This document shows positions 27,992 through 36,308 of a stretch of 64,000 nucleotides of DNA, in pieces. The position numbers and the translations under genes were made by a program. Below the pieces are notes generated by a model. It had not been told where the DNA came from. It worked only from the letters and a program-made list of their open reading frames with translations, and did no database searches. This stretch comes from Marinoscillum furvescens DSM 4134 (GTDB lineage: Bacteria; Bacteroidota; Bacteroidia; Cytophagales; Cyclobacteriaceae). Location: contig NZ_QREG01000005.1 of NCBI RefSeq assembly GCF_003386095.1, forward strand, positions 165,091 to 229,090, read 5' to 3'. How positions within the stretch are numbered: position 1 is the first letter of the stretch; the number at the start of each line of letters is the position of its first letter.

Positions 27992-29464
27992 TTATTTCTC
28001 GTATAGAGCTTTGCCAGCTTCATAATACTTATCCCCTTCTACCCAGAATGGCGTCTCTTTCATATTGCCTATGAGTCTGCCTGCCAGTACGTAGGCTCTA
28101 TAAAAGGTGTAGAGGTAGTCCATGTCCAGCGTTTCAAACTCATCTGCGGGCTGGTGATAGGTCCTGGTGATGTCTTCATCAAAAGCATCTACCCCCATGC
28201 CAAAGCTCGGAGCAGGTATGCCTTTAGAGGCAAAGCTCACATTGTCTGATCGGTCAAACAGGTTTTGATCCTTGTAGTTGGCATCATCTCCAGGAGTGAG
28301 TCCGTAGGTTTCTATCGCTTTTATGAGCAGATCTTCCGCAGTGGTACGGTCCAGACCGATTACAGTGGCCATCGACGTGTTGTTGTACCCACCATTGTCA
28401 CTGTTAAAACAAAATGCAATTTCGTTGAGCGGGAGCGGGCTATTGTCTACAAAGTATTTGCTACCCAGCAGGCCTTTTTCTTCTGCGGTAAAAAGCACAA
28501 ATAGCGACGAACGTTTGGTGGGTTTGGTGGTGAGGTTTTTCGCTGCTTCCAATACCGTTACCGTTCCTACTGCATTGTCTCTGGCGCCATTGTAGATGTT
28601 GTCTCCTGTGCTGTCTGGCGCTCCTACACCCACATGATCGTAGTGTGCTGTAAAGGCTACATACTGGCTTTTGAGTTCACTATCTGACCCTTCCACATAG
28701 CCTACTATATTGTGGCCGTTAAACTTTTCTACTTTCGATCCGGCGATTTCCAAAGTTACCGTATCTCCAGTGCTAAAAGCCTTGCTGCCTTTTCGCTCGG
28801 CGTTGCTCATCCAAATGGTCAAAAACTCGTCTTCGTCTTCTCCTTCATCGAGCATCACCTTGTCTCCACTTAGGTACTTGACCAGCAGTGGCCATGGAAT
28901 CTGAGGAGACTGATACAGTTCGATAATCCCCGCAGCACCAGCATCCTGTGCCCAAAGCCTTTTTTCCTTCGCCAGGGCATACCATGCTCTCACGCTTTCG
29001 TCAGTGCCATCTCCGGCTGTACATACTACTAACTTGCCAGCTACATCCGCTTCTTCCAGTTCTTCCTGAGTGGCATACGGCAACACTACTACCTCACCTG
29101 TCCAGTTGAGGTTAGATCCTTTTAGCAAAAGGAAATCTTTTTCAATCTGAAAGGTATCTGCTGTGCCAGTAAGGGCTCCACGCTCGGGTTTGTAATACTT
29201 TTTGAAAGGCACCGGCTGAAAATAGTCCGGGTATTCAGGAAATGGTTTTACACCGTAATATTCCAGCTGAGTGCGCAGGTATTCTGCGGCTACTTCCAGG
29301 CCTTGAGAGGGGGTGTCTCTGCCTCTCAGTGCATCCGAAGCGAGAAACTTCAAATGTGCCTCCATGCGCTGCTTGCTTACGGTCTTGTCCACAAGCTTTT
29401 TGTCTTTTTGAGCCCAAGCTACTCCGCAGCTCATCATTAGAGCCGCTATGATCACCTTCTTCAT
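27992..29464 (-). CDS. Secreted M28 family zinc metallopeptidase
   Basis: 490 residues with a signal peptide ending at about VAWAQ. A PA-like insert spans roughly 120-240, followed by the M28 catalytic domain. Zinc-site residues visible: His274 and Asp276 (AHYDHVG), the aspartate of GARDNAVGT, the catalytic Glu of FTAEEKGLLGS, the Asp of FNSDNGG and the late His of YHQPADEFETLD. The set is complete, so an aminopeptidase or carboxypeptidase acting outside the cytoplasm is expected. It appears monocistronic, with a promoter candidate upstream and a hairpin terminator downstream. Confidence 0.93.
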   Translation of the reverse strand: MKKVIIAALMMSCGVAWAQKDKKLVDKTVSKQRMEAHLKFLASDALRGRDTPSQGLEVAAEYLRTQLEYYGVKPFPEYPDYFQPVPFKKYYKPERGALTGTADTFQIEKDFLLLKGSNLNWTGEVVVLPYATQEELEEADVAGKLVVCTAGDGTDESVRAWYALAKEKRLWAQDAGAAGIIELYQSPQIPWPLLVKYLSGDKVMLDEGEDEDEFLTIWMSNAERKGSKAFSTGDTVTLEIAGSKVEKFNGHNIVGYVEGSDSELKSQYVAFTAHYDHVGVGAPDSTGDNIYNGARDNAVGTVTVLEAAKNLTTKPTKRSSLFVLFTAEEKGLLGSKYFVDNSPLPLNEIAFCFNSDNGGYNNTSMATVIGLDRTTAEDLLIKAIETYGLTPGDDANYKDQNLFDRSDNVSFASKGIPAPSFGMGVDAFDEDITRTYHQPADEFETLDMDYLYTFYRAYVLAGRLIGNMKETPFWVEGDKYYEAGKALYEK

Positions 29465-29492
29465 GTATATACTGTTTTTTTGAATTTGGGCC

Positions 29493-29523
29493 CTAAACTA
29501 ATGGCGGAATCGGCGATCACCAA
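29493..29523 (-). promoter_or_regulatory. Candidate Bacteroidota promoter for the M28 peptidase gene
   Basis: On the minus strand TTG (complement of 29521-29523) is followed after 20 nt by TAGTTTAG (complement of 29493-29500), one mismatch from the TAnnTTTG -7 box. The start codon is about 29 bp further on. This is a consensus match only. Confidence 0.4.
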
Positions 29524-29534
29524 GAAATATTAGA

Positions 29535-31160
29535 TCAGTGGTTGTCCTCCTTTATTTTTCTTTCTTCTGGAGGGTTGGCCTTATCGGGGTTCGTATAAAA
29601 CGGCACCACTATGTCCATCAGTCCTACTCGGAGGCTGTTCCACAGGTAGTTAAAGAAATCTTTGTTTTGGTAACGGATGAAATAGATGTTTCCTGTTTTG
29701 TAATTAGACTCTGACGGAAGGTTTTCATTTCTCACTACCAGATTACCTAGTATACTCTGAAGCCATTTTTCATCCCTTTCTTTATCAAAAACGGTAATGT
29801 TGAGGTTTTCATATTGGAAAAAGAGCTCTCCTGACGAGCTGTAATCATCCCCTTTAAAGTCAAAATCCAGGGACCGGAGGTCTCCTTTAGCTTTTACGCC
29901 TACCAGAGGTGAGAGCACCTGGTTTACGTAGCTTAGTGGCATTTCGTCTAATGAACCGCTAACGCCAAATTGCTGGGAGGCTGAGTTCATGTCCAGGTTT
30001 ATTTGAGTGGTAAGCTTCCCCACACCCATAAACTGTGAAAGCACATCAATAGTAAGCGTTGGCTGATGTTGGAGGTACGCAGTGTCATTGGATATGTGAT
30101 AGGCGCTCACATACAGGTTTTCAAAACTGATGCGCCCACTACGAGGTAGCGCTACAGGGTATTGCTCGTAGGCAATGAAGCCATCTGTAGCAGTAAGGGT
30201 ATCGCAGCGAAAGGCAAGAGGGATCTTGTGTAGCAGGCCCGAAAGTAGTGGCTTGGTGTGGGGAGGTCCTTGCGGAGGATTTTTGTCTTTGTATACTTCT
30301 AGCACCGGCTGGTGAAGGTGCAATTTGCTAGAAGAGAGCTCTGTGCGTTTATTTTTATGTAGTTCCCAGAGGAGCTTTTGAGCATGCAGGCTATCTACAA
30401 AAAAATCAATCCTGGCTTTTTCATAGGGGTGTTTTTCGGCAAATTTCTCCTTGGACCAGATGGGTTTAAAATGAAGAGATTTTATGGCGAGTGCCGTATC
30501 ACGTACGTCCAGTTTTCCAGATGTTAGTGTGTAATTTTCGTTGAGTTTTAGGTAGGTACTGTCTATGGTAATGGTCGATTGCTCAAAAGCCATAGGAAAA
30601 AGCTGATCAATGGTGCCCGTATCTACTACAATCTTCCTGGCGCCAATATTTAAACCGGAAACTCGCAAAAAATCTGATGCTTTACCATGGTGAAAAGCCC
30701 GAATATGGGCGTTTTTGAGCTCAAAGTTTTCCACTTCAATACGGGTGAATACCTCCTTGACAAAAAGGTTAATAGCTTCTCGCTCCTGATTGGTAGGGCG
30801 CTCGCTTGGGAGCTTTATTTCTAATGCCAGGCTGTCAAATACGATGTTGTTTACATGCACTTCATGGTCAAAGAGTAAGCTCCAAACACTAAATCCGGTG
30901 ATGTAAATTTCCTTAGCTCGAGAATAGATACTGACTGAGGTGTCTGCCTGTGCCGTATCCAGGTTTAGAGTTGGCTGTCGAAAGCGTACACTTCGCTTGA
31001 GCAGGTTTAAGTCAAGCGAAGCAACCTGTACCTTGTCGCCAAAAAGTTTTGGGAATTTCTGGTGTGCCAGATAGTTGGTAACGATATAGGTAACACCCAG
31101 GATCAGCAAGGCTATTCCTGTGATGACTAGTCCGTTTCTAATGGGTTTGTTTGGAGGCAT
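29535..31160 (-). CDS. AsmA/DUF748-like membrane-anchored protein
   Basis: About 541 residues from the ATG at 31160 (MPPNKP); the frame extends seven codons to a GTG. One N-terminal membrane helix at about 9-29 is followed by a long periplasmic beta-rich region with repeats typical of AsmA-like proteins. These include DKVQVASLDLNLLKRSVRF near 43-61 and repeated 'VENFELKNAHIRAF'-type strands, and the C-terminal part carries KAKGDLRSLDFDFKGDD. Proteins of this kind are linked to lipid transfer or outer-membrane homeostasis. The assignment is by fold-like pattern, not by a catalytic motif. It follows the isoaspartyl peptidase gene on the same strand by about 57 bp. Confidence 0.6.
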   Translation of the reverse strand: MPPNKPIRNGLVITGIALLILGVTYIVTNYLAHQKFPKLFGDKVQVASLDLNLLKRSVRFRQPTLNLDTAQADTSVSIYSRAKEIYITGFSVWSLLFDHEVHVNNIVFDSLALEIKLPSERPTNQEREAINLFVKEVFTRIEVENFELKNAHIRAFHHGKASDFLRVSGLNIGARKIVVDTGTIDQLFPMAFEQSTITIDSTYLKLNENYTLTSGKLDVRDTALAIKSLHFKPIWSKEKFAEKHPYEKARIDFFVDSLHAQKLLWELHKNKRTELSSSKLHLHQPVLEVYKDKNPPQGPPHTKPLLSGLLHKIPLAFRCDTLTATDGFIAYEQYPVALPRSGRISFENLYVSAYHISNDTAYLQHQPTLTIDVLSQFMGVGKLTTQINLDMNSASQQFGVSGSLDEMPLSYVNQVLSPLVGVKAKGDLRSLDFDFKGDDYSSSGELFFQYENLNITVFDKERDEKWLQSILGNLVVRNENLPSESNYKTGNIYFIRYQNKDFFNYLWNSLRVGLMDIVVPFYTNPDKANPPEERKIKEDNH

Positions 31161-31217
31161 GAAAGGATCATTGAGAATCACCTCTTTTAACTTCCATGCC
31201 CCCGAGTAAGTTTAGTT

Positions 31218-32222
31218 TTATTCGTTTTTGAAGATTTGAACCACCGGGTCACGCCCTTCTACCAGGTATCCTCGGTACATTCCGCTGGTGTTGAAAGGCA
31301 TGGCCACATTGCCGTATCGATCTAGCGCTATCAGTCCTCCTTTGGCATCCATAGCTGAGAGCTTGTCCATTACCTGCTGGGCAGCATCCTCTACGCTGAG
31401 CCCTTTGTACTCCATCAGTGCAGACACATCATGGGCGGCAGCCGTCCGAATGTAGTATTCGCCATGGCCTGTGCCAGAAACTCCACAGGTGGCATTGTTG
31501 GCATAGGTTCCTGCTCCTATTACCGGTGAGTCGCCTATTCTGCCCCAGCGCTTGTTAGTCATCCCTCCGGTAGAAGTAGCCGCACAGATATTACCAGCCT
31601 GGTCCACAGCTACTGCACCCACCGTACCAAATTCCTTTTCTACCTTTTGAATGATCTTTTCCAGCTGTTTAGCTCGTCGTTCGGTTTTGAAGTATTCTGG
31701 GGCTACCAGCTCCAGGCCACGCTCTTCAGCAAAGGCTTCGGCTCCTTCACGTGCCAGCATCACATGGGGTGAGTTGAGCATGACTTCATTGGCTGCCAAT
31801 ATGGGGTTTTTTATTGTTTTTACTCCCGCCACAGCACCGGCATTGAGGTCACTACCTCGCATGATGCTGGCATCCAGTTCATTTTCACCTGTGGCTGTAA
31901 AGACAGCTCCTTTTCCTGCATTAAACAGCGGGGAGTTTTCCATGAGTAGGATAGCCTCCTGGATGGCTTTGCAGCTGGATTCGCCAGCTTCCAGTAGTTG
32001 GTATCCCGTAGTAAGTGCAAGCTGCAGTTGCTCCCGATACGCAGCTTCGGCTTCTGGGGTCATCTTGTCTCTGGAGATGGTGCCGGCACCTCCATGTATG
32101 ACGATGGCTACTTTGGGCGAGGGGTCAGGCTGGGAATTTTCTTTGTTTACGGATTGTTGGCATCCTACCAGAATAGTAAGCACACTCAACGAGAAAATGA
32201 GGTTTTTGAAGTGATGTGTCAT
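31218..32222 (-). CDS. Isoaspartyl peptidase / L-asparaginase (Ntn-hydrolase), lipoprotein form
   Basis: About 334 residues from the ATG at 32222 (MTHHFKN; a second in-frame ATG is at 32237). A lipobox LTILVGC shows it is an exported lipoprotein. The T2-family domain starts at IVIHGGAGTISRDKM. The autocleavage nucleophile is about Thr200 in EFGTVGAVAVD, and substrate-side motifs GGMTNKRWGRIGDSP and SGTGHGEYYIR follow. It should self-cleave into alpha and beta chains and hydrolyse isoaspartyl dipeptides or asparagine in the periplasm or at the surface. It is divergent from the DksA-like gene with about 91 bp between starts. Confidence 0.92.
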   Translation of the reverse strand: MTHHFKNLIFSLSVLTILVGCQQSVNKENSQPDPSPKVAIVIHGGAGTISRDKMTPEAEAAYREQLQLALTTGYQLLEAGESSCKAIQEAILLMENSPLFNAGKGAVFTATGENELDASIMRGSDLNAGAVAGVKTIKNPILAANEVMLNSPHVMLAREGAEAFAEERGLELVAPEYFKTERRAKQLEKIIQKVEKEFGTVGAVAVDQAGNICAATSTGGMTNKRWGRIGDSPVIGAGTYANNATCGVSGTGHGEYYIRTAAAHDVSALMEYKGLSVEDAAQQVMDKLSAMDAKGGLIALDRYGNVAMPFNTSGMYRGYLVEGRDPVVQIFKNE

Positions 32223-32313
32223 TTTTGGATGTGTCATTTTTATAGTTTTAAATGTGAGGTGGTTATGTTACTTTAGCGCTTTTAATACCACCGGAAATAT
32301 AAACATCAATATT

Positions 32314-32694
32314 ATGGCTGAGAAGACAATGTATTCCGAAGACGAACTGAAGGAATTTGAGCAATTGATCAATGAGAAGTTGGAGAAGGCTCGTGAAGAA
32401 CTAAGAATCTTGAAGGGTTCGCTTACCAGGAATACAGACGAAGGCACAGATGCTACACATAGCTCAGTGAAAACACTGGAAGATGGTGCAGACACTGCTG
32501 AAAAAGAGCAGTTGAGTACTTTGGCAGGCCGTCAGCAAAAATTTATCAATAACCTGGAAAAGGCACTCATCCGAATCAAAAACGGCACGTACGGAATCTG
32601 TGTAGATACAGGTAAACTTATCAGCAAAGAGCGACTCAGAGCGGTGCCACATACCATGCACTCTATAGAAGCAAAGCTCAATCAGAAAAAATAG
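32314..32694 (+). CDS. DksA/TraR-family protein without a full zinc site
   Basis: 126 residues from the ATG at 32314 (MAEKTMYSEDEL). A coiled-coil-like helix pair at about 6-85 is followed by the DksA tail NGTYGICVDTGKLISKERL and RAVPHTM. The family normally has four zinc cysteines, but only one (in GIC) remains, so the fold must be held without zinc, as in other Bacteroidota members. Such proteins may bind the RNA polymerase secondary channel and modulate transcription. The stop overlaps the GTG of scpB by one base, so the two genes are translationally coupled. Confidence 0.85.
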   Translation: MAEKTMYSEDELKEFEQLINEKLEKAREELRILKGSLTRNTDEGTDATHSSVKTLEDGADTAEKEQLSTLAGRQQKFINNLEKALIRIKNGTYGICVDTGKLISKERLRAVPHTMHSIEAKLNQKK

Positions 32695-33284
32695 TGGATT
32701 ACCTCGTTCATCATATTGAGGCGTTGGTGTTTTGCTCACCGAAGCCCATCACCCCGGATGAAATTCACGCTTGCTTGAAAGAAATGTTTGAGGCGGATGT
32801 GCCGCTTGACGACATTTCTCAAGGGCTGGAGATTCTGGAAAAAAAATATGATGCCGATGACTTTTCTTTTGGACTGGTAAAAAGCGGAGGGGGATTTCAG
32901 TTTCTCACCAAGCCGGCTTATCAGGCGAGCATTAGTATTTTGCTAAAGCAACAATCCAAGAAAAGGCTCTCCAACTCAGCCATGGAGACCCTGGCGATTA
33001 TTGCTTACAAGCAGCCGGTGACTAAAACAGATATCGAGCAGATTCGCGGGGTAAACTGCGACTATGCGGTCAATAAATTATTAGAAAAAGAACTTATCGA
33101 GATCAAAGGCAAGGCCGACACAATAGGAAGGCCCATGCTCTACGGTACCAATGATAAGTTTATGGATTACTTCGGAATCAACTCACTGAAGGACCTGCCA
33201 ACACCGAAAGATTTTGTGCAGGATGACAATGCCATCGGAAAGGAAGAAGACGCGGAGGAAGAACAAGAAAAAGATGAAAAGTAA
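32694..33284 (+). CDS. scpB: Segregation and condensation protein ScpB
   Basis: 196 residues starting at GTG, which shares a base with the previous stop. The two winged-helix domains are visible: DYLVHHIEALVFCSPKPITPDEI at the start, and LSNSAMETLAIIAYKQPVTKTDIEQIRGVNCDYAVNKLLE (here shown in part) near 95-130, ending with GRPMLYGTNDKFMDYFGI. An acidic tail (KEEDAEEEQEKDEK) follows. ScpB dimerises and binds ScpA in the SMC complex for chromosome compaction. scpA is not adjacent. The 3' end overlaps the next gene by 11 bp. Confidence 0.95.
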   Translation: MDYLVHHIEALVFCSPKPITPDEIHACLKEMFEADVPLDDISQGLEILEKKYDADDFSFGLVKSGGGFQFLTKPAYQASISILLKQQSKKRLSNSAMETLAIIAYKQPVTKTDIEQIRGVNCDYAVNKLLEKELIEIKGKADTIGRPMLYGTNDKFMDYFGINSLKDLPTPKDFVQDDNAIGKEEDAEEEQEKDEK

Positions 33285-34056
33285 GAAACCTTCAGGGCCT
33301 GGCAAAGGCAAACAGAAATATACTCCTAAACCACAGGAAGTACGCCTCAATAAGTACATAGCTGATGCGGGTGTGTGTTCACGACGTGAAGCAGATGTAC
33401 TCATTGCCGATGGTAAGGTGAAAGTGAATGGCAAAGTGGTGACCGAAATGGGCTTCAAAGTCCACCGCTCTGACAAAGTAGAGTATGAGGGCCGGGCGCT
33501 GAAAGCCGAAAAGCTGCAATACGTACTCTTGAATAAGCCGAACGATTTCATCACTACTGTATCAGACCCTCATGGTCGCAATACGGTAATGAACCTGGTA
33601 AAAAACGCGTGCGATGAGCGCATCTATCCCGTAGGGCGTCTGGATCGCAATACCACCGGGCTACTCCTGTTTACCAATGATGGTGAGCTGGCCAAACGGC
33701 TTACGCATCCTTCTTATCAAATCAAGAAAATTTACCAGGTGACCCTGGATAAGCCAATCACCAATCAGGATTTTGATGCGATACTCTCTGGTGTGGAGCT
33801 GGAAGATGGCATGGCTACTCCGGATGAGATGGCGGTGATCACGGATGACAAAACGGTATTGGGGATCGAAATTCACATCGGTCGAAACCGAATCGTACGT
33901 CGAATCTTCGAGCATTTTGGCTATCGCGTAGAAAAGCTGGACCGTGTGATGTTTGGCACTTTGACCAAGAAAAACCTACCCCGAGGTAAGTTCAGACACC
34001 TTTCTCCAAAAGAAATCAACCAGCTTAAGCACTTGAGTGGGGGAAGGAGGAAATGA
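33274..34056 (+). CDS. rRNA pseudouridine synthase, RsuA/RluB family
   Basis: About 260 residues from the ATG at 33274; the frame continues upstream to 33214 but overlaps scpB too far. A basic N-terminal tail is followed by an S4 domain (VRLNKYIADAGVCSRREADVLI) near 22-45. The catalytic domain has the conserved aspartate in YPVGRLDRNTTGLLLFTNDG near 120-140, and the C-terminal motif IGRNRIVRRIFEHFGYRVEKLDRV. It isomerises a specific uridine of 23S or 16S rRNA. Coupling with scpB is common in bacteria. It ends in a hairpin shared with the convergent gene. Confidence 0.94.
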   Translation: MKSKKPSGPGKGKQKYTPKPQEVRLNKYIADAGVCSRREADVLIADGKVKVNGKVVTEMGFKVHRSDKVEYEGRALKAEKLQYVLLNKPNDFITTVSDPHGRNTVMNLVKNACDERIYPVGRLDRNTTGLLLFTNDGELAKRLTHPSYQIKKIYQVTLDKPITNQDFDAILSGVELEDGMATPDEMAVITDDKTVLGIEIHIGRNRIVRRIFEHFGYRVEKLDRVMFGTLTKKNLPRGKFRHLSPKEINQLKHLSGGRRK

Positions 34057-34071
34057 TCTCCCCCTCCTTCC
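34042..34071. terminator. Hairpin at the convergent end of the pseudouridine synthase gene
   Basis: GGAAGGAGG at 34042-34050 pairs with CCTCCTTCC at 34063-34071 around a 12-nt loop holding the stop codon. GATAGGTTTT follows, a weak U-run on the plus strand. It may stop transcription from both sides. Confidence 0.65.
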
Positions 34072-34079
34072 GATAGGTT

Positions 34080-36296
34080 TTAAAGTGAGCTTGCCAGTAC
34101 TTCCAGGTCTTTGGTGATGATGATGTGCTCCGGTTCTTCAGTGATGGATAGTAGTTTTTCATAGGGCCCTTTCATCCCAAACAGGTTGATACAGTCATCG
34201 CTGACTTTGTAGGTGATGGTGCTATAGCTACTAGCGACCGATGCAATAGTTTTTAGGTCATCAAGAGCACCATCCGGTTGCACCTTTAGCGCAAAGATTT
34301 TTGTGTCCGTGTTTTGATTGCCTGCTCTCTGTATTTTTCCATCCAGACCTTTCAATTCGTTGAAATTTCCTACTACCAGGTAGCCATCATCCAGGTTTGT
34401 GACACTAGTGATTTCTCCCTTATAGCTCATGCGCTGCTGCCATTGTAAATCACCCAGAATGCTATAGCTCGCTATGATCATCTCACTTTGCTGAAAGATG
34501 TCTGAGATGTAATCTTCACCTTTGTAAGTTACGAGGAGGCTGTTGGTGCGTTCATTGTAAGTAATTGTTCTTGGGTATTGGTTGAGTAACAGTCTTCTGC
34601 TGAGCGTCGGTTTGCCCTGCTCATCTAAAAGTAGCAGATGGTTGATGTGGGTGTTGTTCGTATCGGTTCCGTGCAGGATCACGGCCAACCCACCAGGAAT
34701 TACCTGCATGGCTCCAACTCGCGTGTGGGAATCGTATCCAGCTGTACTGTCTATTTGCAAGAGGTAGTCGTTGTACCACCCCACTTTATTATCTGCAGTA
34801 ATGCCCGCCACATAGGCTTGAACCTTACCTTCATCTTCATTTTTTAGGATACCCCCTATAAACTGTGATTCATCAAAGTTTCTAAAGCGATGTGTGGTGA
34901 TAGGATCTGCAGTTAGCTGTTCGTAATCTACAGCCAGTTGCTCATTCAGTGGGATTTCCATTCGCTTGTGTTTGATCTCCTCTACCAGCGAATCAGCGGC
35001 CAGAAGAGAGACCAATCGCGATCGGATTTGTGATACATATTGTCCTTTAGTCTCTTGGTTTTCATTGCGTTCCGTTTGAGCAAACTCCACGATGCCTGAT
35101 TGGTTTTGGTAATGCATGCGAATGAAGTCAGTATACTTTTCAAAGGACTCCTGGGTGTTTTTCTTATCAATATTAGCCAGTAGGGTGTCCGCCTCTTTTA
35201 TTCGGTTGATCATTTGTCCATAGAGGTACAGCTTTCGGCTCTCGTCTGCAGAAGCCGTAGTGTCTATTTGGTTGCTTTGTAGTTGCTGATAAATCAGTTC
35301 GTGTTTTTTGGCTTTGTACAAAAAGATAGGCTCCACGACAGAATTCAGATCGTATTTGCGAAGCTGAAAGAGTACTTCTTTGGAGACGCGCAAAGGTTCA
35401 AACTGGTCTCGTATAAAGTCTGGCGTAGCTTGCTCCAGCCGCTGGTTGAGCCGGATGTTTTCTGCGCTCAGATCGGTCCGCAGCTTATCGATTTCAGTGT
35501 TGATCGCCTCGCGGGTAGCATCTACCCACTGCGCATAGTCCCAAATGTGCACCTTGTCCTGCAGGAAGTTGATTTTGGATTCGAGCCCATCCAGACGGTA
35601 CACTTTTACAGGTTGTATGTCCAGTGTCTGGTTGTAGCCAATGTCAAACTGCTGAGTTGCAGCTTTGTACTCTTCCCAGAAGCTCAAGCAGTTTTGGTAG
35701 GCAGTTTTGATCTCCTCAAACTGAGCGTCCACTTCTGGTCCATACAGCAAGTAAAGGTCTTTAAAGGTGGTGTACTGGCCTAAAATGGCTGAAACCTTTT
35801 TATGCGCACGGTCATAGCTGCTAAAGCTTTTGGTGAACTTTTCGTAGATCGTGGGTGCATGGTCTATAAACGACTGCAGCTCCTCCTTCATGGCGGCCAT
35901 GTGGCTGCTGATGGTGTCATACTCCACTTCTACACGACCTTTATCGTCTAGCTGCCCGAAGTTGAAGTAGTGTTCTTCATTTTTACGGACATCTTTTTCG
36001 GTAATAAACCGCTCCGTGATGGCGTATGCCTTCAAGGCTTCACGGGCATTGCCTACTTTGTAGGCATAGTCTTTTATAGGATCACTGTTTTTGTAGCGCG
36101 TTTCGTAGATTACGGCCATTTGGAGATAGATGCTCGCATTGTCCGGCTCTTCTGCCAGGTATATTTTCAGCTGTGCCAAAGCTCCACTTGGAGGCAACGC
36201 CAGAATAGAGGGTAAGACATCTTCGTACTTTTCAAGTTTTTGGGCATGCGCACCCAGGCCAGTCAAAATAAGGAAAAGGATGATATATTTTTTCAT
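34080..36296 (-). CDS. Exported TPR-like protein of unknown function (third gene of the CHAT operon)
   Basis: About 738 residues from the ATG at 36296 (MKKYIILFLILTGLGAHAQ is a clear signal peptide). The first 100 residues resemble TPR helices (ASIYLQMAVIYETRYKNSD). Long helical, coiled-coil-like segments span about 130-450. After about 480 the sequence turns beta-rich with kelch/propeller-like strands (GKVQAYVAGITADNKVGWYNDYLL; DDGYLVVGNFNELKG). No enzyme motif is recognised. It starts 12 bp after the OmpA-family gene ends, on the same strand, so it belongs to the TPR-CHAT operon. The function is unknown; a periplasmic or surface scaffold is a guess from architecture. Confidence 0.72.
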   Translation of the reverse strand: MKKYIILFLILTGLGAHAQKLEKYEDVLPSILALPPSGALAQLKIYLAEEPDNASIYLQMAVIYETRYKNSDPIKDYAYKVGNAREALKAYAITERFITEKDVRKNEEHYFNFGQLDDKGRVEVEYDTISSHMAAMKEELQSFIDHAPTIYEKFTKSFSSYDRAHKKVSAILGQYTTFKDLYLLYGPEVDAQFEEIKTAYQNCLSFWEEYKAATQQFDIGYNQTLDIQPVKVYRLDGLESKINFLQDKVHIWDYAQWVDATREAINTEIDKLRTDLSAENIRLNQRLEQATPDFIRDQFEPLRVSKEVLFQLRKYDLNSVVEPIFLYKAKKHELIYQQLQSNQIDTTASADESRKLYLYGQMINRIKEADTLLANIDKKNTQESFEKYTDFIRMHYQNQSGIVEFAQTERNENQETKGQYVSQIRSRLVSLLAADSLVEEIKHKRMEIPLNEQLAVDYEQLTADPITTHRFRNFDESQFIGGILKNEDEGKVQAYVAGITADNKVGWYNDYLLQIDSTAGYDSHTRVGAMQVIPGGLAVILHGTDTNNTHINHLLLLDEQGKPTLSRRLLLNQYPRTITYNERTNSLLVTYKGEDYISDIFQQSEMIIASYSILGDLQWQQRMSYKGEITSVTNLDDGYLVVGNFNELKGLDGKIQRAGNQNTDTKIFALKVQPDGALDDLKTIASVASSYSTITYKVSDDCINLFGMKGPYEKLLSITEEPEHIIITKDLEVLASSL

Positions 36297-36308
36297 GATT
36301 GGGAGCAT

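Noticed and set aside
31651..32214. A 187-codon plus-strand frame over the isoaspartyl peptidase gene
   Set aside because: The minus strand encodes a complete Ntn-hydrolase with all motifs; the plus frame is Ser/Ala-rich shadow sequence.
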